Assembly (NCBI GenBank): GCA_947492175.1
Contig: CANLMQ010000012.1
Span: forward strand, 1 to 64,000
Direction: 5' to 3'
Origin: an uncultured Draconibacterium sp.
GTDB taxonomy: Bacteria > Bacteroidota > Bacteroidia > Bacteroidales > Prolixibacteraceae
DNA: 64,000 bases
Position numbers and translations under genes: made by a program. How positions within the stretch are numbered: position 1 is the stretch's first letter; each line of letters opens with the position of its first letter. The notes beneath the pieces are model-generated. The model searched no databases. It worked only from the letters and a program-made list of their open reading frames with translations, and was not told the DNA's origin. This document shows positions 1 through 8,887 of this stretch, piece after piece.

Positions 1-45
1 GAATATAAGACTTTGCACAAAGCTCAGCAGTTGGCACTCTTCTGA

Positions 46-70
46 TACCCCGTCTGCTTGCAGCGGGGTA
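46..70. repeat. REP-like palindrome
   Basis: A strong dyad: TACCCCG, one unpaired T, CTG, a CTTG loop, then CAG and CGGGGTA. It is followed by AGTTCATT. The tail of the composite repeat near 21.4 kb has a similar C-rich/CTTG/G-rich hairpin followed by AGTTTCATT, so this is probably another, shorter member of that family. There is no T-tract directly after it, so it is not a typical terminator. The rest of the first 255 bases shows no gene. Confidence 0.6.
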
Positions 71-255
71 GTTCATTAAACATCCTGGTTTATTCTGCAA
101 AAGCAAAAACTGATAATATCAGAGCTTTTGCAGATTAATTCATAAGCTTTGCATACTTTCTGAATAAGATTGATAATTTTTTAGGAACTTACAGGTTAAA
201 AACTGGAATTCAACTTGTTGTATTCAGTTAAATATTAACTAAAACCGAAATTATC

Positions 256-1425
256 ATGATTAATCCATCGTTCTTAAAATTAAAAAAAACAACTTGTTTA
301 GTATTCTCGCTCCTTGTTGTTTTTGTTGGCAGCGCTGTTTCTCAAAACAAAACTGAACTTGTTACGGCAGAACAGTTTACATTGCAGTCAAAGGCACTTA
401 ACGAAGAAAGAGTGATTTCCGTTTTTCTTCCAAACGATTATACTACATCATCTAACCAATATCCGGTGTTGTATTTACTCGATGGCCCTACTCATTTTGA
501 ACATGCCATTGCAGCCACTAATTATTTGTCGTTGAGATCGATGATCCCAAATCTGGTTATTGTTTCTATACACAACATAGATCGAAGTCGTGATTTTTCT
601 CCGGTTTACAGTGAAAGGATACCTACTTCAGGAGGTGCAGCTAAATTCCTCGATTTTCTTTCGGACGAGCTTGTAGTTTATATGAAAAAGAACTACCGGA
701 TTGCTGATTTCTCGTTATTGTTGGGGCATTCTTTTGGTGGAACTTTTATTGCCTATTCGCTGGTTGAAAAGCCTGAACTTTTTGATGGTTATATTTCTGT
801 TAGTCCCTATATGCAATATGCCGATAATTATATGGTAAAGCAGGCCAAGGAAAAAATGAACCTAAAATCTACCGGCAAAAAATATTTTTACATGACCGTG
901 GGTGACGAGCCAAATTATTTCGAACCGCTTAAAGAGTTTTCGGAATTCATGAAACTGCAATCGATCGACGATGTTCAATTTAAGTATATTAAAATGGAGG
1001 GAGAAAACCATGCGACAACTCCTTATTTAACCTTGTATAACGGCCTCCGCTTTATTTTCTCCGATTGGAATGTTCCGCGCGATTTAATAGAAAAAGACTT
1101 AACCGTAATTGATGAACATTTTAACAAGCTTTCAAAAAAATATGGGGTTGAAGTGAGTACTCCTGAGAATATTATAAATGCGTTAGGATACAGGGAATTA
1201 CAAGGTGGCGATTTAGATGCCGCAATACATATCTTTAAGGAGAATGTTAAACGTTATCCTAAATCGGCTAATGTGTATGATAGTTTGGGAGAAGCCTACG
1301 AAAACAATAAACAAATTGATCTGGCAAGAAAAAGTTACGAGAAAGCGTGCAAACTAGGTGCTGCTACTGTAAATCCCAACTTGGTTGTTTACCTTAAAAA
1401 TCTGGAACGGGTTAAAGGAATGTAA
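256..1425 (+). CDS. Exported alpha/beta-hydrolase (esterase D family) with TPR-like tail
   Basis: This is an esterase-like serine hydrolase of the putative-esterase (siderophore esterase/esterase D) family, probably periplasmic. Residues 1-30 form a signal peptide ending near AVSQ. The hydrolase domain spans about 40-275. It carries the nucleophile elbow GHSFGG with Ser159 and a late His in GENHATT near residue 250 that fits the catalytic His. About 335-385 looks like one to two TPR-type helical repeats (pattern DAAIHIF, then YDSLGEAY). A hydrolase followed by TPR units is a common Bacteroidota arrangement. The substrate cannot be read from sequence. The start is the ATG before the signal peptide. 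It stands alone. Confidence 0.85.
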   Translation: MINPSFLKLKKTTCLVFSLLVVFVGSAVSQNKTELVTAEQFTLQSKALNEERVISVFLPNDYTTSSNQYPVLYLLDGPTHFEHAIAATNYLSLRSMIPNLVIVSIHNIDRSRDFSPVYSERIPTSGGAAKFLDFLSDELVVYMKKNYRIADFSLLLGHSFGGTFIAYSLVEKPELFDGYISVSPYMQYADNYMVKQAKEKMNLKSTGKKYFYMTVGDEPNYFEPLKEFSEFMKLQSIDDVQFKYIKMEGENHATTPYLTLYNGLRFIFSDWNVPRDLIEKDLTVIDEHFNKLSKKYGVEVSTPENIINALGYRELQGGDLDAAIHIFKENVKRYPKSANVYDSLGEAYENNKQIDLARKSYEKACKLGAATVNPNLVVYLKNLERVKGM

Positions 1426-1550
1426 TAATTCGGCTTAAAACCTGCTTTATCGCTTTTGTGTTAATTATAGGGGTGGTTAACGCAATTTAACGCTCGTTCA
1501 AGGTGTTTTAATTCTCAAATGTCTATTTTTAATACGCATAGCGATAAAGT

Positions 1551-1889
1551 ATGAGAATTCTTTTAACCATATTATTTGTATCGTTTTTTGTGTTGGCTGG
1601 CAATGGTCAGATCCAATCCTTTTTTTACAACTACTCAAAGGTTAAAAGTACTTTCTTTGCCGATAGTGCGGAACACAATCGTGTTGTTTCTAAAAAGAAT
1701 GGTTATGTTGATCAGGACTCAAATGAAACAAACGATCTTGTTCTGTTTTATATTGACGTAACAGGACCCGTTAAACCGATTTGCAGAGAAATAAAGCCTG
1801 CGGCGCTGTTTTTTCATTCTTTACATCAAAATCATTTAAATTACTTATGTATTGATCTTCCCCCGCCGGCAAATTCCTTTTTTGTATAA
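1551..1889 (+). CDS. Small secreted protein of unknown function
   Basis: A 112-residue protein with a clear signal peptide (residues 1-20, ending GNGQ). It has no domain I recognise. The mature part is polar, with one Cys in the middle and one near the end, and closes with a Pro-rich IDLPPPA segment. That ending recalls the PPP tail of the Cys/His-rich protein at 51.3 kb, but it lacks that protein's metal-binding motifs, so I do not assign it there. An overlapping frame of 61 codons in the same stretch is a shadow. It is probably expressed alone. Confidence 0.55.
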   Translation: MRILLTILFVSFFVLAGNGQIQSFFYNYSKVKSTFFADSAEHNRVVSKKNGYVDQDSNETNDLVLFYIDVTGPVKPICREIKPAALFFHSLHQNHLNYLCIDLPPPANSFFV

Positions 1890-2004
1890 ACTGTTCAGCT
1901 CAAAATACGTTTTCTTTTGTCTCTGAATGTAAATTCAGAAAGTGTCGCTTATGCCGTAGAGCTGGAAATAATTAAGGAATATTTTCACTTTTAAATTGGA
2001 GATC

Positions 2005-2412
2005 ATGCAAACAAGTATAGAAAACAAAGCAATTGGCAATAACAATTATCCTGAAATAACTTCTGTTGGAAATCAGATTGTTGGAGAAGACATAACCATT
2101 GTCGATTATATGAAGGAAACAGAAAACGGGGAATCAATAATTAAATTGTATTCTCAACAGCTTTTTAGTAATCAGATAAAAGTCAGTGTCAGAGGTCCAA
2201 AAATAATTTTGATTATCTCTGAATTTGTGGATGCCCGAAAACCCAATAACACTGTATATAATACCTGGGAGGTTTTAAACAAGCATTCGTACACGCGCAT
2301 TCATAATATCAGGATAATGTTACCCGGTGATAATTTTTACATTTTGCGTAATTACGAAGTTGCCGACGATTTATTTTTAAAGATTGTTTTAGGTCGGCCG
2401 CTTACTAATTAA
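2005..2412 (+). CDS. Hypothetical cytoplasmic protein, weakly Hsp20/CS-like
   Basis: About 135 residues, with no signal peptide or membrane segment. The C-terminal half has alternating beta-strand patterns (IKVSVRGPKIILII, then IRIMLPGDN, then LFLKIVLGRPL) that resemble the layout of a small heat-shock or CS-type beta-sandwich. The similarity is too weak for an assignment. An open frame continues to a TTG at 1996, but the ATG at 2005, with GGAG just upstream, is the better start. It is followed by a GC-rich hairpin. Confidence 0.5.
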   Translation: MQTSIENKAIGNNNYPEITSVGNQIVGEDITIVDYMKETENGESIIKLYSQQLFSNQIKVSVRGPKIILIISEFVDARKPNNTVYNTWEVLNKHSYTRIHNIRIMLPGDNFYILRNYEVADDLFLKIVLGRPLTN

Positions 2413-2420
2413 AAATGTAG

Positions 2421-2445
2421 AAGGGCTGGTGCATTTCCGGCCCTT
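2421..2445. terminator. Possible terminator hairpin
   Basis: Nine-bp stem AAGGGCTGG/CCGGCCCTT (one T-G pair) with a 7-nt loop, lying between two convergent genes. The T-tract after it is short, so terminator function is likely but unproven. Confidence 0.5.
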
Positions 2446-2492
2446 GTTCCTGAAATTTATTCTGTGCTAACCTGAATCTTTAATGGAAACTT

Positions 2493-2732
2493 CTATCTTT
2501 TAATAGTATCAGTGTACAGTTTTTCCACCTTCTCCCGAGCCCAGGGAGTACGACGTAAAAACTTTAAGCTCGATTTAATGCTCGGGTCTTTTATAAAACA
2601 ATTAATTCGAATTCTGTCTCCCAACTCTTCAAAACCATAATAACTTACCAAGTAAACTAAAATGGCTTCCAGCGTTTTACCGTGTAACGGATTGTTGGGC
2701 TGAGATTCCGATGGGTTGTTTCTTTTTTCCAT
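2493..2732 (-). CDS. VF530-type (DUF2132) small protein
   Basis: A 79-residue basic protein with the signature of the VF530/DUF2132 family: [13 protein letters not shown] near the start, then [15 protein letters not shown], and [20 protein letters not shown] at the end. The family is small, helical and described as DNA-binding-like, but its role is not established. It lies 9 bp downstream of selD on the same strand, so it may be co-transcribed with mnmH-selD by proximity. Nothing in it suggests a selenium function. Confidence 0.85.
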   Translation of the reverse strand: MEKRNNPSESQPNNPLHGKTLEAILVYLVSYYGFEELGDRIRINCFIKDPSIKSSLKFLRRTPWAREKVEKLYTDTIKR

Positions 2733-2741
2733 GTTACAGAT

Positions 2742-3788
2742 TTACTCAACAGTGATTAAATGTGCATTGTTTTTTATCAGTTTTCCAAAAGGAACAGAAT
2801 CAATATCAAATTTTCTCAAACAATTCTGAACTTCAGGAATTGATTCGGGTTCTACAGCTAAAAGCAAACCTCCGCTTGTTTGCGGATCGCACAGAATATT
2901 TTTATAAGCTTCGTGTTTTAGCGAAACATTTTTCCCGTAGCTTTCCCAGTTGCGATGTGTTCCGCCGGGAATACAATTTTGATCCAGGTATGTTTGCAGC
3001 ATAGGCAGGGTAGGGATTTTATCGTACTCGATGTGTGCCGACAGATTGCTTCCTTCGCACATTTCGGTAAGATGGCCAAGCAGCCCAAATCCTGTAACAT
3101 CAGTCATGGCTTTTACACCGGGGATCTGGGCCAAATCAAATCCCGGGGTATTTAAGCGACACATTAAATCCGGTGCAATGTGCTGGTGTTCTGCTTCTAA
3201 TACTGCTTTTTTTTGTGCTGTAGTTAAAACTCCTACACCCAATGGTTTTGTCAGTAAAAGCTCGCAGCCTACTGTTGCCGTGTTGTTTTGTTTTATATTG
3301 GCCAAATCAACCTGTCCGGTAACTGCCAGTCCAAATATGGGCTCAGGACTGTCGATGCTGTGTCCACCGGCCAAACTAATACCAACTTCCTTGCAGACTT
3401 GACGTCCACCTTCAACAACTTCGCGGGCTATTTCAGGCGAAAGAACATTTACCGGCCAACCTAAAATGGCAATTGCCAGAATTGGTTTCCCTCCCATAGC
3501 AAAAATATCGCTGATTGCGTTTGTAGCAGCAATTTTCCCAAAAGTAAACGGGTCGTCAACAATCGGCATAAAAAAATCGGTTGTACTGATTATAGCCTTG
3601 CCATTTCCCATATCGAGCACTGCAGCATCATCGCGACTATCATTTCCTACCAACAAGTTGGGAAGGACAGGCATATCTATTTTCGACTCTAAAATGGTGC
3701 TTAAAACTTTGGGCGATATTTTACATCCGCAGCCCGCACCGTGGCTATACTGCGTGAGTTTTATGGTTTGTTTTTCCAATTTCTGCAT
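2742..3788 (-). CDS. selD: Selenide, water dikinase (selenophosphate synthase)
   Basis: Makes monoselenophosphate, the selenium donor, from selenide and ATP in the cytoplasm. The protein is full length (348 residues) and close to the E. coli enzyme throughout. The N-terminal catalytic loop reads GAGCGCK; Cys20 and Lys23 match E. coli Cys17 and Lys20, so this is a Cys and not a selenocysteine form. The ATP-binding AIRS-type segments follow ([52 protein letters not shown]). Its start lies 44 bp inside the end of mnmH, which suggests translational coupling. No selA, selB or selC is in the window, so the visible use of selenophosphate is tRNA selenouridine. Confidence 0.96.
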   Translation of the reverse strand: MQKLEKQTIKLTQYSHGAGCGCKISPKVLSTILESKIDMPVLPNLLVGNDSRDDAAVLDMGNGKAIISTTDFFMPIVDDPFTFGKIAATNAISDIFAMGGKPILAIAILGWPVNVLSPEIAREVVEGGRQVCKEVGISLAGGHSIDSPEPIFGLAVTGQVDLANIKQNNTATVGCELLLTKPLGVGVLTTAQKKAVLEAEHQHIAPDLMCRLNTPGFDLAQIPGVKAMTDVTGFGLLGHLTEMCEGSNLSAHIEYDKIPTLPMLQTYLDQNCIPGGTHRNWESYGKNVSLKHEAYKNILCDPQTSGGLLLAVEPESIPEVQNCLRKFDIDSVPFGKLIKNNAHLITVE

Positions 3789-4797
3789 AGTGTTTTAAAA
3801 TCTGTTGTGCATTTTGTTTGAAGTTGATTTCTTTTATTTCAAGAGGGAAAATAGCATCGTGCTCTCTCTTTTGAAGCCCTCGCAAATAATATTTGTCGTA
3901 GTATTGCAGTGTAATCATAGCCACCTCGAAAAATTCGTTAGCTTCGAGATGAGCCAGTGCATTTTGGGTATTTAATCCTCCAAGGCGTTTGGTTATTCTG
4001 TTAATTGAATCTGCCAGTATATTTTTTTCTGTTTTTGCATAGTCCTTTACCAGGTGCTTGGCTCTTTCTTCGCGTGGAATGTCCAAAAATATGACCGGAT
4101 GACTACGCATGTTTTCATAAAAGTTCATAGGGATATTCACCAGCCCGATGCGATGACTTTCGTCTTCTATCCAAATGGTTTCAGAATAATCAATGTCTTT
4201 CCATTTCCAAAACAAGTTATTTTCAAATTGTTCAATGGTGGGCTGTTTCCCGCAATTGCCAAAGGCCGATCCTTTGTGGTTGGCAAGCCCTTCCAGGTTT
4301 ATCACCTGTTCTCCCATTTCCTTTAGGATATGTAAAATATAGGTTTTTGCACTTCCGGTATAACCGCCTAAAATACAGATTTCTGCATCTGCTTTGAATG
4401 ATTCCAAAGCATAGTTCCGAAACGCTTTGTAACCTCCGCTAATGACATACACTTCGTTAAATCCATTCTCTGCCAAATGACGGGCAAACGATTTAGAGCG
4501 CATTCCGCCACGCCAGCAATGCACCGCAACAATGCCCAGTGGAGCTGCCTTTTTTGATTCAGATACAAACCAGTCAAGTTTTGGGTTTACAATTTCATAA
4601 CCCAATTCTATAGCTTGTTCTTTTGATTTCTGAACATAAACAGTTCCTACCCGGGCGCGTTCTTCGTTATTAAAAAGGGGGATGTTTGTGGCGGCTGGTA
4701 TATGTCCTTTTATATATTCGCCGGGTGAGCGAACATCTATCAGCGGAACTTTGCCGGAAATAACTAAATAATCTGAAAATGTAATTTCCTTTAACAT
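3745..4797 (-). CDS. mnmH: tRNA 2-selenouridine synthase
   Basis: Converts 2-thiouridine at wobble position 34 of certain tRNAs to 2-selenouridine with selenophosphate from SelD. A rhodanese domain covers about residues 10-130. It has the active-site Cys in [10 protein letters not shown] (Cys100 if counted from a longer upstream ATG). Next come a P-loop GGYTGSAKT and a C-terminal P-loop domain. I place the start at the ATG at 4797 and not 18 bases upstream. The -7 box TACCTTTG on this strand (4803-4810) lies inside the longer frame, and the shorter start begins directly with the conserved [10 protein letters not shown]. This leaves a very short or no leader. It overlaps selD by 44 bp. Confidence 0.93.
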   Translation of the reverse strand: MLKEITFSDYLVISGKVPLIDVRSPGEYIKGHIPAATNIPLFNNEERARVGTVYVQKSKEQAIELGYEIVNPKLDWFVSESKKAAPLGIVAVHCWRGGMRSKSFARHLAENGFNEVYVISGGYKAFRNYALESFKADAEICILGGYTGSAKTYILHILKEMGEQVINLEGLANHKGSAFGNCGKQPTIEQFENNLFWKWKDIDYSETIWIEDESHRIGLVNIPMNFYENMRSHPVIFLDIPREERAKHLVKDYAKTEKNILADSINRITKRLGGLNTQNALAHLEANEFFEVAMITLQYYDKYYLRGLQKREHDAIFPLEIKEINFKQNAQQILKHYAEIGKTNHKTHAV

Positions 4798-4802
4798 GGC
4801 TG

Positions 4803-4810
4803 CAAAGGTA
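4803..4810 (-). promoter_or_regulatory. -7 box of mnmH-selD
   Basis: On the minus strand this reads TACCTTTG, a perfect match to the Bacteroidota TAnnTTTG -7 element. The transcript would start close to the ATG at 4797. No clear TTTG at -33 was found. Confidence 0.5.
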
Positions 4811-4956
4811 TTCAATACATCAGAAAATGATAGGACTTACATAAGAATTTGACAAAAAGAATTATTGATGAATTGGCAAAGCGTAAAAACTCTTTAGTAG
4901 AGAAACTGCCTAATTGTTAAACTGTCATAGTATTAAATTGAAAATCTGATAAGTTG

Positions 4957-6342
4957 TTACATGTTAATTGACTGTACTTCCCCGTTTTGTAAACGTGATA
5001 TCTCGGCCTGAAATCCCATTAGGTGGCTTTCCATTGAGGGCTGAATGGTTGACGTTAGAATTCCGGCATCCTGATGAGCAACAGCGCGTACAAAATCATA
5101 AACCAACCCATGGTCCCCGCCACCATGTCCTGATGCAAACTTTTGAGCCTGACTAGCATCCCATATTTTTTGTTCACCGCTTACAGCATTCGTTACAGTT
5201 ATGGTGTGTTCATCTCCAATAATGTCGCCATTGGTTCCAAAAATACGCGTTCTTCGGCCTCCGTAGTGCGTGTGTGCTTCCATTGAAAATGCAGCAGTAA
5301 TTCCATCTTCAAATTCAAAATTAGTTATTTGGTGGTCGACAACATCGTTATCGCAGTGATATACACATCGGCCGTATGGTCCGTTGCGTAATTCGCGCAT
5401 TATCGTGATGTCGTTCACTTCTTCCAGATTCAGATGTTGCAGCCAGCCACGTTTTTCTTTGTACAATTTTATTGCTGAATACGGGCATTCTCGTTCAACT
5501 TTACAATTGTTTGTACACCGGTCGGAAGAACCTTCGGGTGCCATTTCCTTTCGAAAAAGAGTAAGCGAACCAAACGACGAAACTTTTTTGCTGGGTTTAT
5601 TTATCAGCCATCGCAGAATATCAGTGTCGTGGCACGATTTTGAAAGAATCATCGGGTTAGATTTTTTAGCATTTCCCCAGTTACCGCGAACAAAGGAGTG
5701 CGACATATGAATCCGTTCAACCGGTTCCAAATGCTGTATGCTTACAATTTCTCCAATTTCCTTATTGTCCAGTATTTCTTTCATTTTTCTGAAATATGGG
5801 GTGTAGCGTAGTACATGGCAAACTGCAACTATTGAATTGTTCTTTTCGGCCATTTTAAGAATGTCGTTGCACTGTTCCCAGCTTTGTGCAATTACTTTTT
5901 CCAGCAAAAGATCGTATCCTGCTTTTAATCCTGCCATTGCCGGGCCGTAATGAAGATCGTCGGGAGTGGTAATGAAAAGAGCGTCGGCAAATTTTGGCAC
6001 ATTAAACACATGTTCCCAGGTAACAAACTGGTTTTCTTTTGGAATATTAAAGGCTTTGGAAATGCGTTCGCGACGGTAAGGAATTGGCTCGGCAACACCA
6101 ACAACCTGCAATTCGTCGGGGAATTTTAAACCATACGAGCTGTAAGCTCCCCAACCACGGCTTCCGGCACCAATTACAATTACTCTTACCGGCTTTTCTA
6201 ATTTTTTCTCATCTTTTTTTGAGAATAGGATTGGATTTGCCTGTTTTTTATGATTCATTGAATTTGCTGCCAATGGTGCGCCAATGGCGGCAAGTCCTAA
6301 CGACTTCAATACATTTCTTCTGTTCCAGTTCGATTTGTTCAT
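4957..6342 (-). CDS. Tat-exported Gfo/Idh/MocA oxidoreductase
   Basis: An NAD(P)-dependent sugar or glycoside oxidoreductase of the Gfo/Idh/MocA family, predicted to act outside the cytoplasm with a tightly held cofactor. A twin-arginine signal (NRRNVLKSLGLAAIGAPLA) precedes a Rossmann fold with GAGSRGWG near residue 57. The EKVIAQSWEQC segment sits where the family has its EKP-type Lys motif. An HCDND segment precedes DHQITNFEFEDG. A Cys cluster (CTNNCKVERECPYS, about 280-293) is unusual for the family and could hold a metal. It is the last gene of the seven-gene operon, 19 bp after the UroD-like gene. The substrate is unknown. Confidence 0.85.
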   Translation of the reverse strand: MNKSNWNRRNVLKSLGLAAIGAPLAANSMNHKKQANPILFSKKDEKKLEKPVRVIVIGAGSRGWGAYSSYGLKFPDELQVVGVAEPIPYRRERISKAFNIPKENQFVTWEHVFNVPKFADALFITTPDDLHYGPAMAGLKAGYDLLLEKVIAQSWEQCNDILKMAEKNNSIVAVCHVLRYTPYFRKMKEILDNKEIGEIVSIQHLEPVERIHMSHSFVRGNWGNAKKSNPMILSKSCHDTDILRWLINKPSKKVSSFGSLTLFRKEMAPEGSSDRCTNNCKVERECPYSAIKLYKEKRGWLQHLNLEEVNDITIMRELRNGPYGRCVYHCDNDVVDHQITNFEFEDGITAAFSMEAHTHYGGRRTRIFGTNGDIIGDEHTITVTNAVSGEQKIWDASQAQKFASGHGGGDHGLVYDFVRAVAHQDAGILTSTIQPSMESHLMGFQAEISRLQNGEVQSINM

Positions 6343-6361
6343 TTTGGTATGGTTTAATTCA

Positions 6362-7384
6362 TTAAGAAAAGTTGCGTGCGGTTTTTATCAGCATTTGAAG
6401 ATTGGTTTCGGGAGTGGAAGAGGGGAGTGCACAGCCGGCATTGAGTATAAAACGGTTGGTTTTAGAGAAAACATCCAGAAGTTCCAGTGTTTTTTGTTCA
6501 ACTAATTGTGGGGTACCGAGCGCCAGAACTCCACTTGGATCAATATTTCCGACAAAACAAGCATTGTTATGAAATACTTCGAATGCATTTTGCATACTGG
6601 TTTTATAGTCCAATTCAAAAGCGTCTGCCCCTGTTTGCAGCATCAATTCCAGAATTGTATCGGTGTTGCCACAAATATGGAGTAAATAAGGCAAATTGGT
6701 ATTATGTGCTTCCTGCACTACTTTTTTCTCGAAAGGAAGCGCGTACATCTCGTACATCTCAGGAGATATCATTTCCGGGCCGGCGGGACTGTCGCCATTT
6801 GAAACCATGTCGCAATCGGTTTGTGCCATTAACCGGATGAACTGGCACGTAATATCGGTACAGTATTCCAAAAGTTCCTGAACCAAAGCCGGTTCTCCCA
6901 TTATTAAATCGAGCATCCAGTCCTGGCTGCCCCGCATCATACTGGCAAGCGAAAAAGGTGCCTGGTCGCAATTACCCCGAACAAAAATTTCATCTTTAAA
7001 ATGATCTTTTACTATTCGGACTGCTTCCAGCCAGTTTGCAACGTATTTATAGTTCTCAATATTTACTTTTTTTAGCTTTTTTACCTCTTCTAGCAGTTGT
7101 AAATTACCCACTGCCGAACGCGCCGGTTCATGCTCCGGAAAATCGATGGGAACTCCCACCGCACCGGCCAGTGTTACTGTATCCACATCAATCAAAACTC
7201 CATCGTACTGGTATTTTTCAACCGATTTAATAAAAACATCGGCAATCACTTTGGGATTGTTTCTGTAAGTGGCCATATTTACTCCTGTTTCTTCGGCTGC
7301 CATCATAAAATTGTGAAGCATAACCGGAATTTTATCCGGTTTTTCGCCTTTTAGTGCAGCCTGAATTCTTTCGTATCCGTTCAT
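6362..7384 (-). CDS. UroD/MtaA-like methyltransferase-family protein
   Basis: A 340-residue TIM-barrel protein of the uroporphyrinogen decarboxylase superfamily. It keeps the zinc-ligand pattern of the MtaA/CmuA methylcobamide methyltransferases: His236 and Cys238 in LLHICGNT and Cys318 in NAGCALP. It lacks the usual heme-pathway UroD context. It therefore probably transfers or removes a methyl or similar group and does not make coproporphyrinogen, but no corrinoid partner protein is encoded nearby. It lies inside a glycoside operon, 6 bp from the GH76-like gene and 19 bp from a Gfo/Idh gene, so the substrate may be a modified sugar. That last step is inference. Confidence 0.8.
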   Translation of the reverse strand: MNGYERIQAALKGEKPDKIPVMLHNFMMAAEETGVNMATYRNNPKVIADVFIKSVEKYQYDGVLIDVDTVTLAGAVGVPIDFPEHEPARSAVGNLQLLEEVKKLKKVNIENYKYVANWLEAVRIVKDHFKDEIFVRGNCDQAPFSLASMMRGSQDWMLDLIMGEPALVQELLEYCTDITCQFIRLMAQTDCDMVSNGDSPAGPEMISPEMYEMYALPFEKKVVQEAHNTNLPYLLHICGNTDTILELMLQTGADAFELDYKTSMQNAFEVFHNNACFVGNIDPSGVLALGTPQLVEQKTLELLDVFSKTNRFILNAGCALPSSTPETNLQMLIKTARNFS

Positions 7385-7390
7385 TATGTT

Positions 7391-8782
7391 TTATTTTAGT
7401 TGTTTAATTGCAGCTCCAAGAGCATCGAGACCAATGGATTGGCAAACTCCAAATTGGTTTTGTTCTTTCATTTTTTTTATGTCCCATTTGTACACATCAT
7501 CGGCTATTCCCCAAAGTTTTCTAAATTGTTCAATGTATAATTTGTCATTCTTCAGGCTTGTAAATTCAGGTTGAAACTGGTTGTTTCTTGTATCGCGGGT
7601 AGCCCAAATAGCATTGATTGTTGCTGTAATATTCTTACTTAAGTCAACTCCAATTAATGCTTTCTCCTGTTCTGCTCCCAGGTAACGCATTAATATCCCG
7701 CGTCCAGCTAGATAATCGTTACCATGATTTGGCCCAAAACTCGACAGGCAAGGTGCTTCTCTAATAATATAATCCGTGTTGCTAACGAGAGTGGTTTTTA
7801 CACCAGCGCCAATTTGTTTAATTCGCTGGCGTAGTGTTTTGTCAAAGGCATCAACATTAAAATTCGGGTTAATATTGTTGGCTTTAATCCAGCTTGAAAG
7901 TTCATTCTTCACAGCTAACATATCGGTAAGAGCACCAACTAACATTCCCTGGTCTCCTGTCCAAACCCAACCTTCTGCCCACGGTGGGTGAATTTTTTCC
8001 ATATATCCCGATCCTTCAAAAATGGCCATTGGTCGTTCCTGAACAAGAGCGGCTGCGTTAGAAATCTCTTTCAAGTATTTATATTCTTCGAGCTTAAACC
8101 AATTTTCAAACCACACCCATTGTTTGTAGGCCATTTCCAGGTATTTTTCGTTGTCTCCAATATTTTCTGAAAGAGTTAAACGGTAAATACGTGATGACAA
8201 CAAAAACAGCAATACGTTGGTAACCGTGTTTTTTACGCCCTTACTAATCCCATTGGCATCTCCGTTTCTGCATCCGTGGGGAACGGGAAGTGCATCGGGA
8301 GTGTGGTCATAAGCAGTTTTCTTTTTGTATTCCCAACATAAATCGGTAGAAAGCTTGTAGTATTGGGCGGCTAATTCTGTTTCGCCAATTTTTAACAAAT
8401 GTTTGCGGGCATTTAGTGCCATTAATCCCCACCAACCAAAATCGTCAGCCCAAAGATCACCCGGATTGAATTTACTAAAGAATACAAGGTTTTTTTCCAA
8501 CATCTCTTTTACTTTCTGTTGTATTCTTTTTATTTCAGGTTCATTGGGCCAGCGAGTTACAGCTGCATCAACAAAAGTTAGGCAGGCATCAAATGTATTC
8601 CCTCTTTTCCAAAAATCATTGAACTCCCAAACTTCTTCAAATCGTTTAAAGGATACTTTTGCCCAGCTTTTAAGCTGTTCTTCTTCTGTTTCTTCCTTAG
8701 AGTGGTTGCAGGAAAACAGTAATCCTGAAGAAGTCAGAAGCGAGAAACTTCCTGTAATTTCTATAAATTTTCGTCGTTTCAT
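7391..8782 (-). CDS. GH76-like exported lipoprotein, putative alpha-mannanase
   Basis: About 463 residues. The signal begins [10 protein letters not shown] and ends at a lipobox LLFSC (Cys25), with an Arg pair that may allow Tat export. The rest is all-helical, in the style of an (alpha/alpha)6 barrel. [13 protein letters not shown] (Asp113-Asp114) matches the paired catalytic Asp of GH76 endo-alpha-1,6-mannanases, and [20 protein letters not shown] matches the following conserved helix. I infer a periplasmic, surface-anchored mannan or glycoside hydrolase; distant members may differ in activity. A frame extends 39 bases further up, but the ATG at 8782 starts the signal peptide. It is in the operon with GH38. 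Confidence 0.72.
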   Translation of the reverse strand: MKRRKFIEITGSFSLLTSSGLLFSCNHSKEETEEEQLKSWAKVSFKRFEEVWEFNDFWKRGNTFDACLTFVDAAVTRWPNEPEIKRIQQKVKEMLEKNLVFFSKFNPGDLWADDFGWWGLMALNARKHLLKIGETELAAQYYKLSTDLCWEYKKKTAYDHTPDALPVPHGCRNGDANGISKGVKNTVTNVLLFLLSSRIYRLTLSENIGDNEKYLEMAYKQWVWFENWFKLEEYKYLKEISNAAALVQERPMAIFEGSGYMEKIHPPWAEGWVWTGDQGMLVGALTDMLAVKNELSSWIKANNINPNFNVDAFDKTLRQRIKQIGAGVKTTLVSNTDYIIREAPCLSSFGPNHGNDYLAGRGILMRYLGAEQEKALIGVDLSKNITATINAIWATRDTRNNQFQPEFTSLKNDKLYIEQFRKLWGIADDVYKWDIKKMKEQNQFGVCQSIGLDALGAAIKQLK

Positions 8783-8887
8783 TTTTTGTTGAAATTTGAG
8801 AAATTGGATTATGATTACCATTTATCCATTTTTCTTAGAGAAATTAATTTCTTATTGTGTTATTCTTGATTCATGTTTATACTATTC

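Noticed and set aside
2742..3788. Selenoprotein form of SelD
   Set aside because: The catalytic position is a TGC/TGT Cys codon in GAGCGCK, and there is no in-frame TGA.
6362..7384. Heme-pathway uroporphyrinogen decarboxylase (hemE)
   Set aside because: HICG and the late NAGC zinc-ligand pattern match MtaA/CmuA-like methyltransferases, and no heme genes are nearby.
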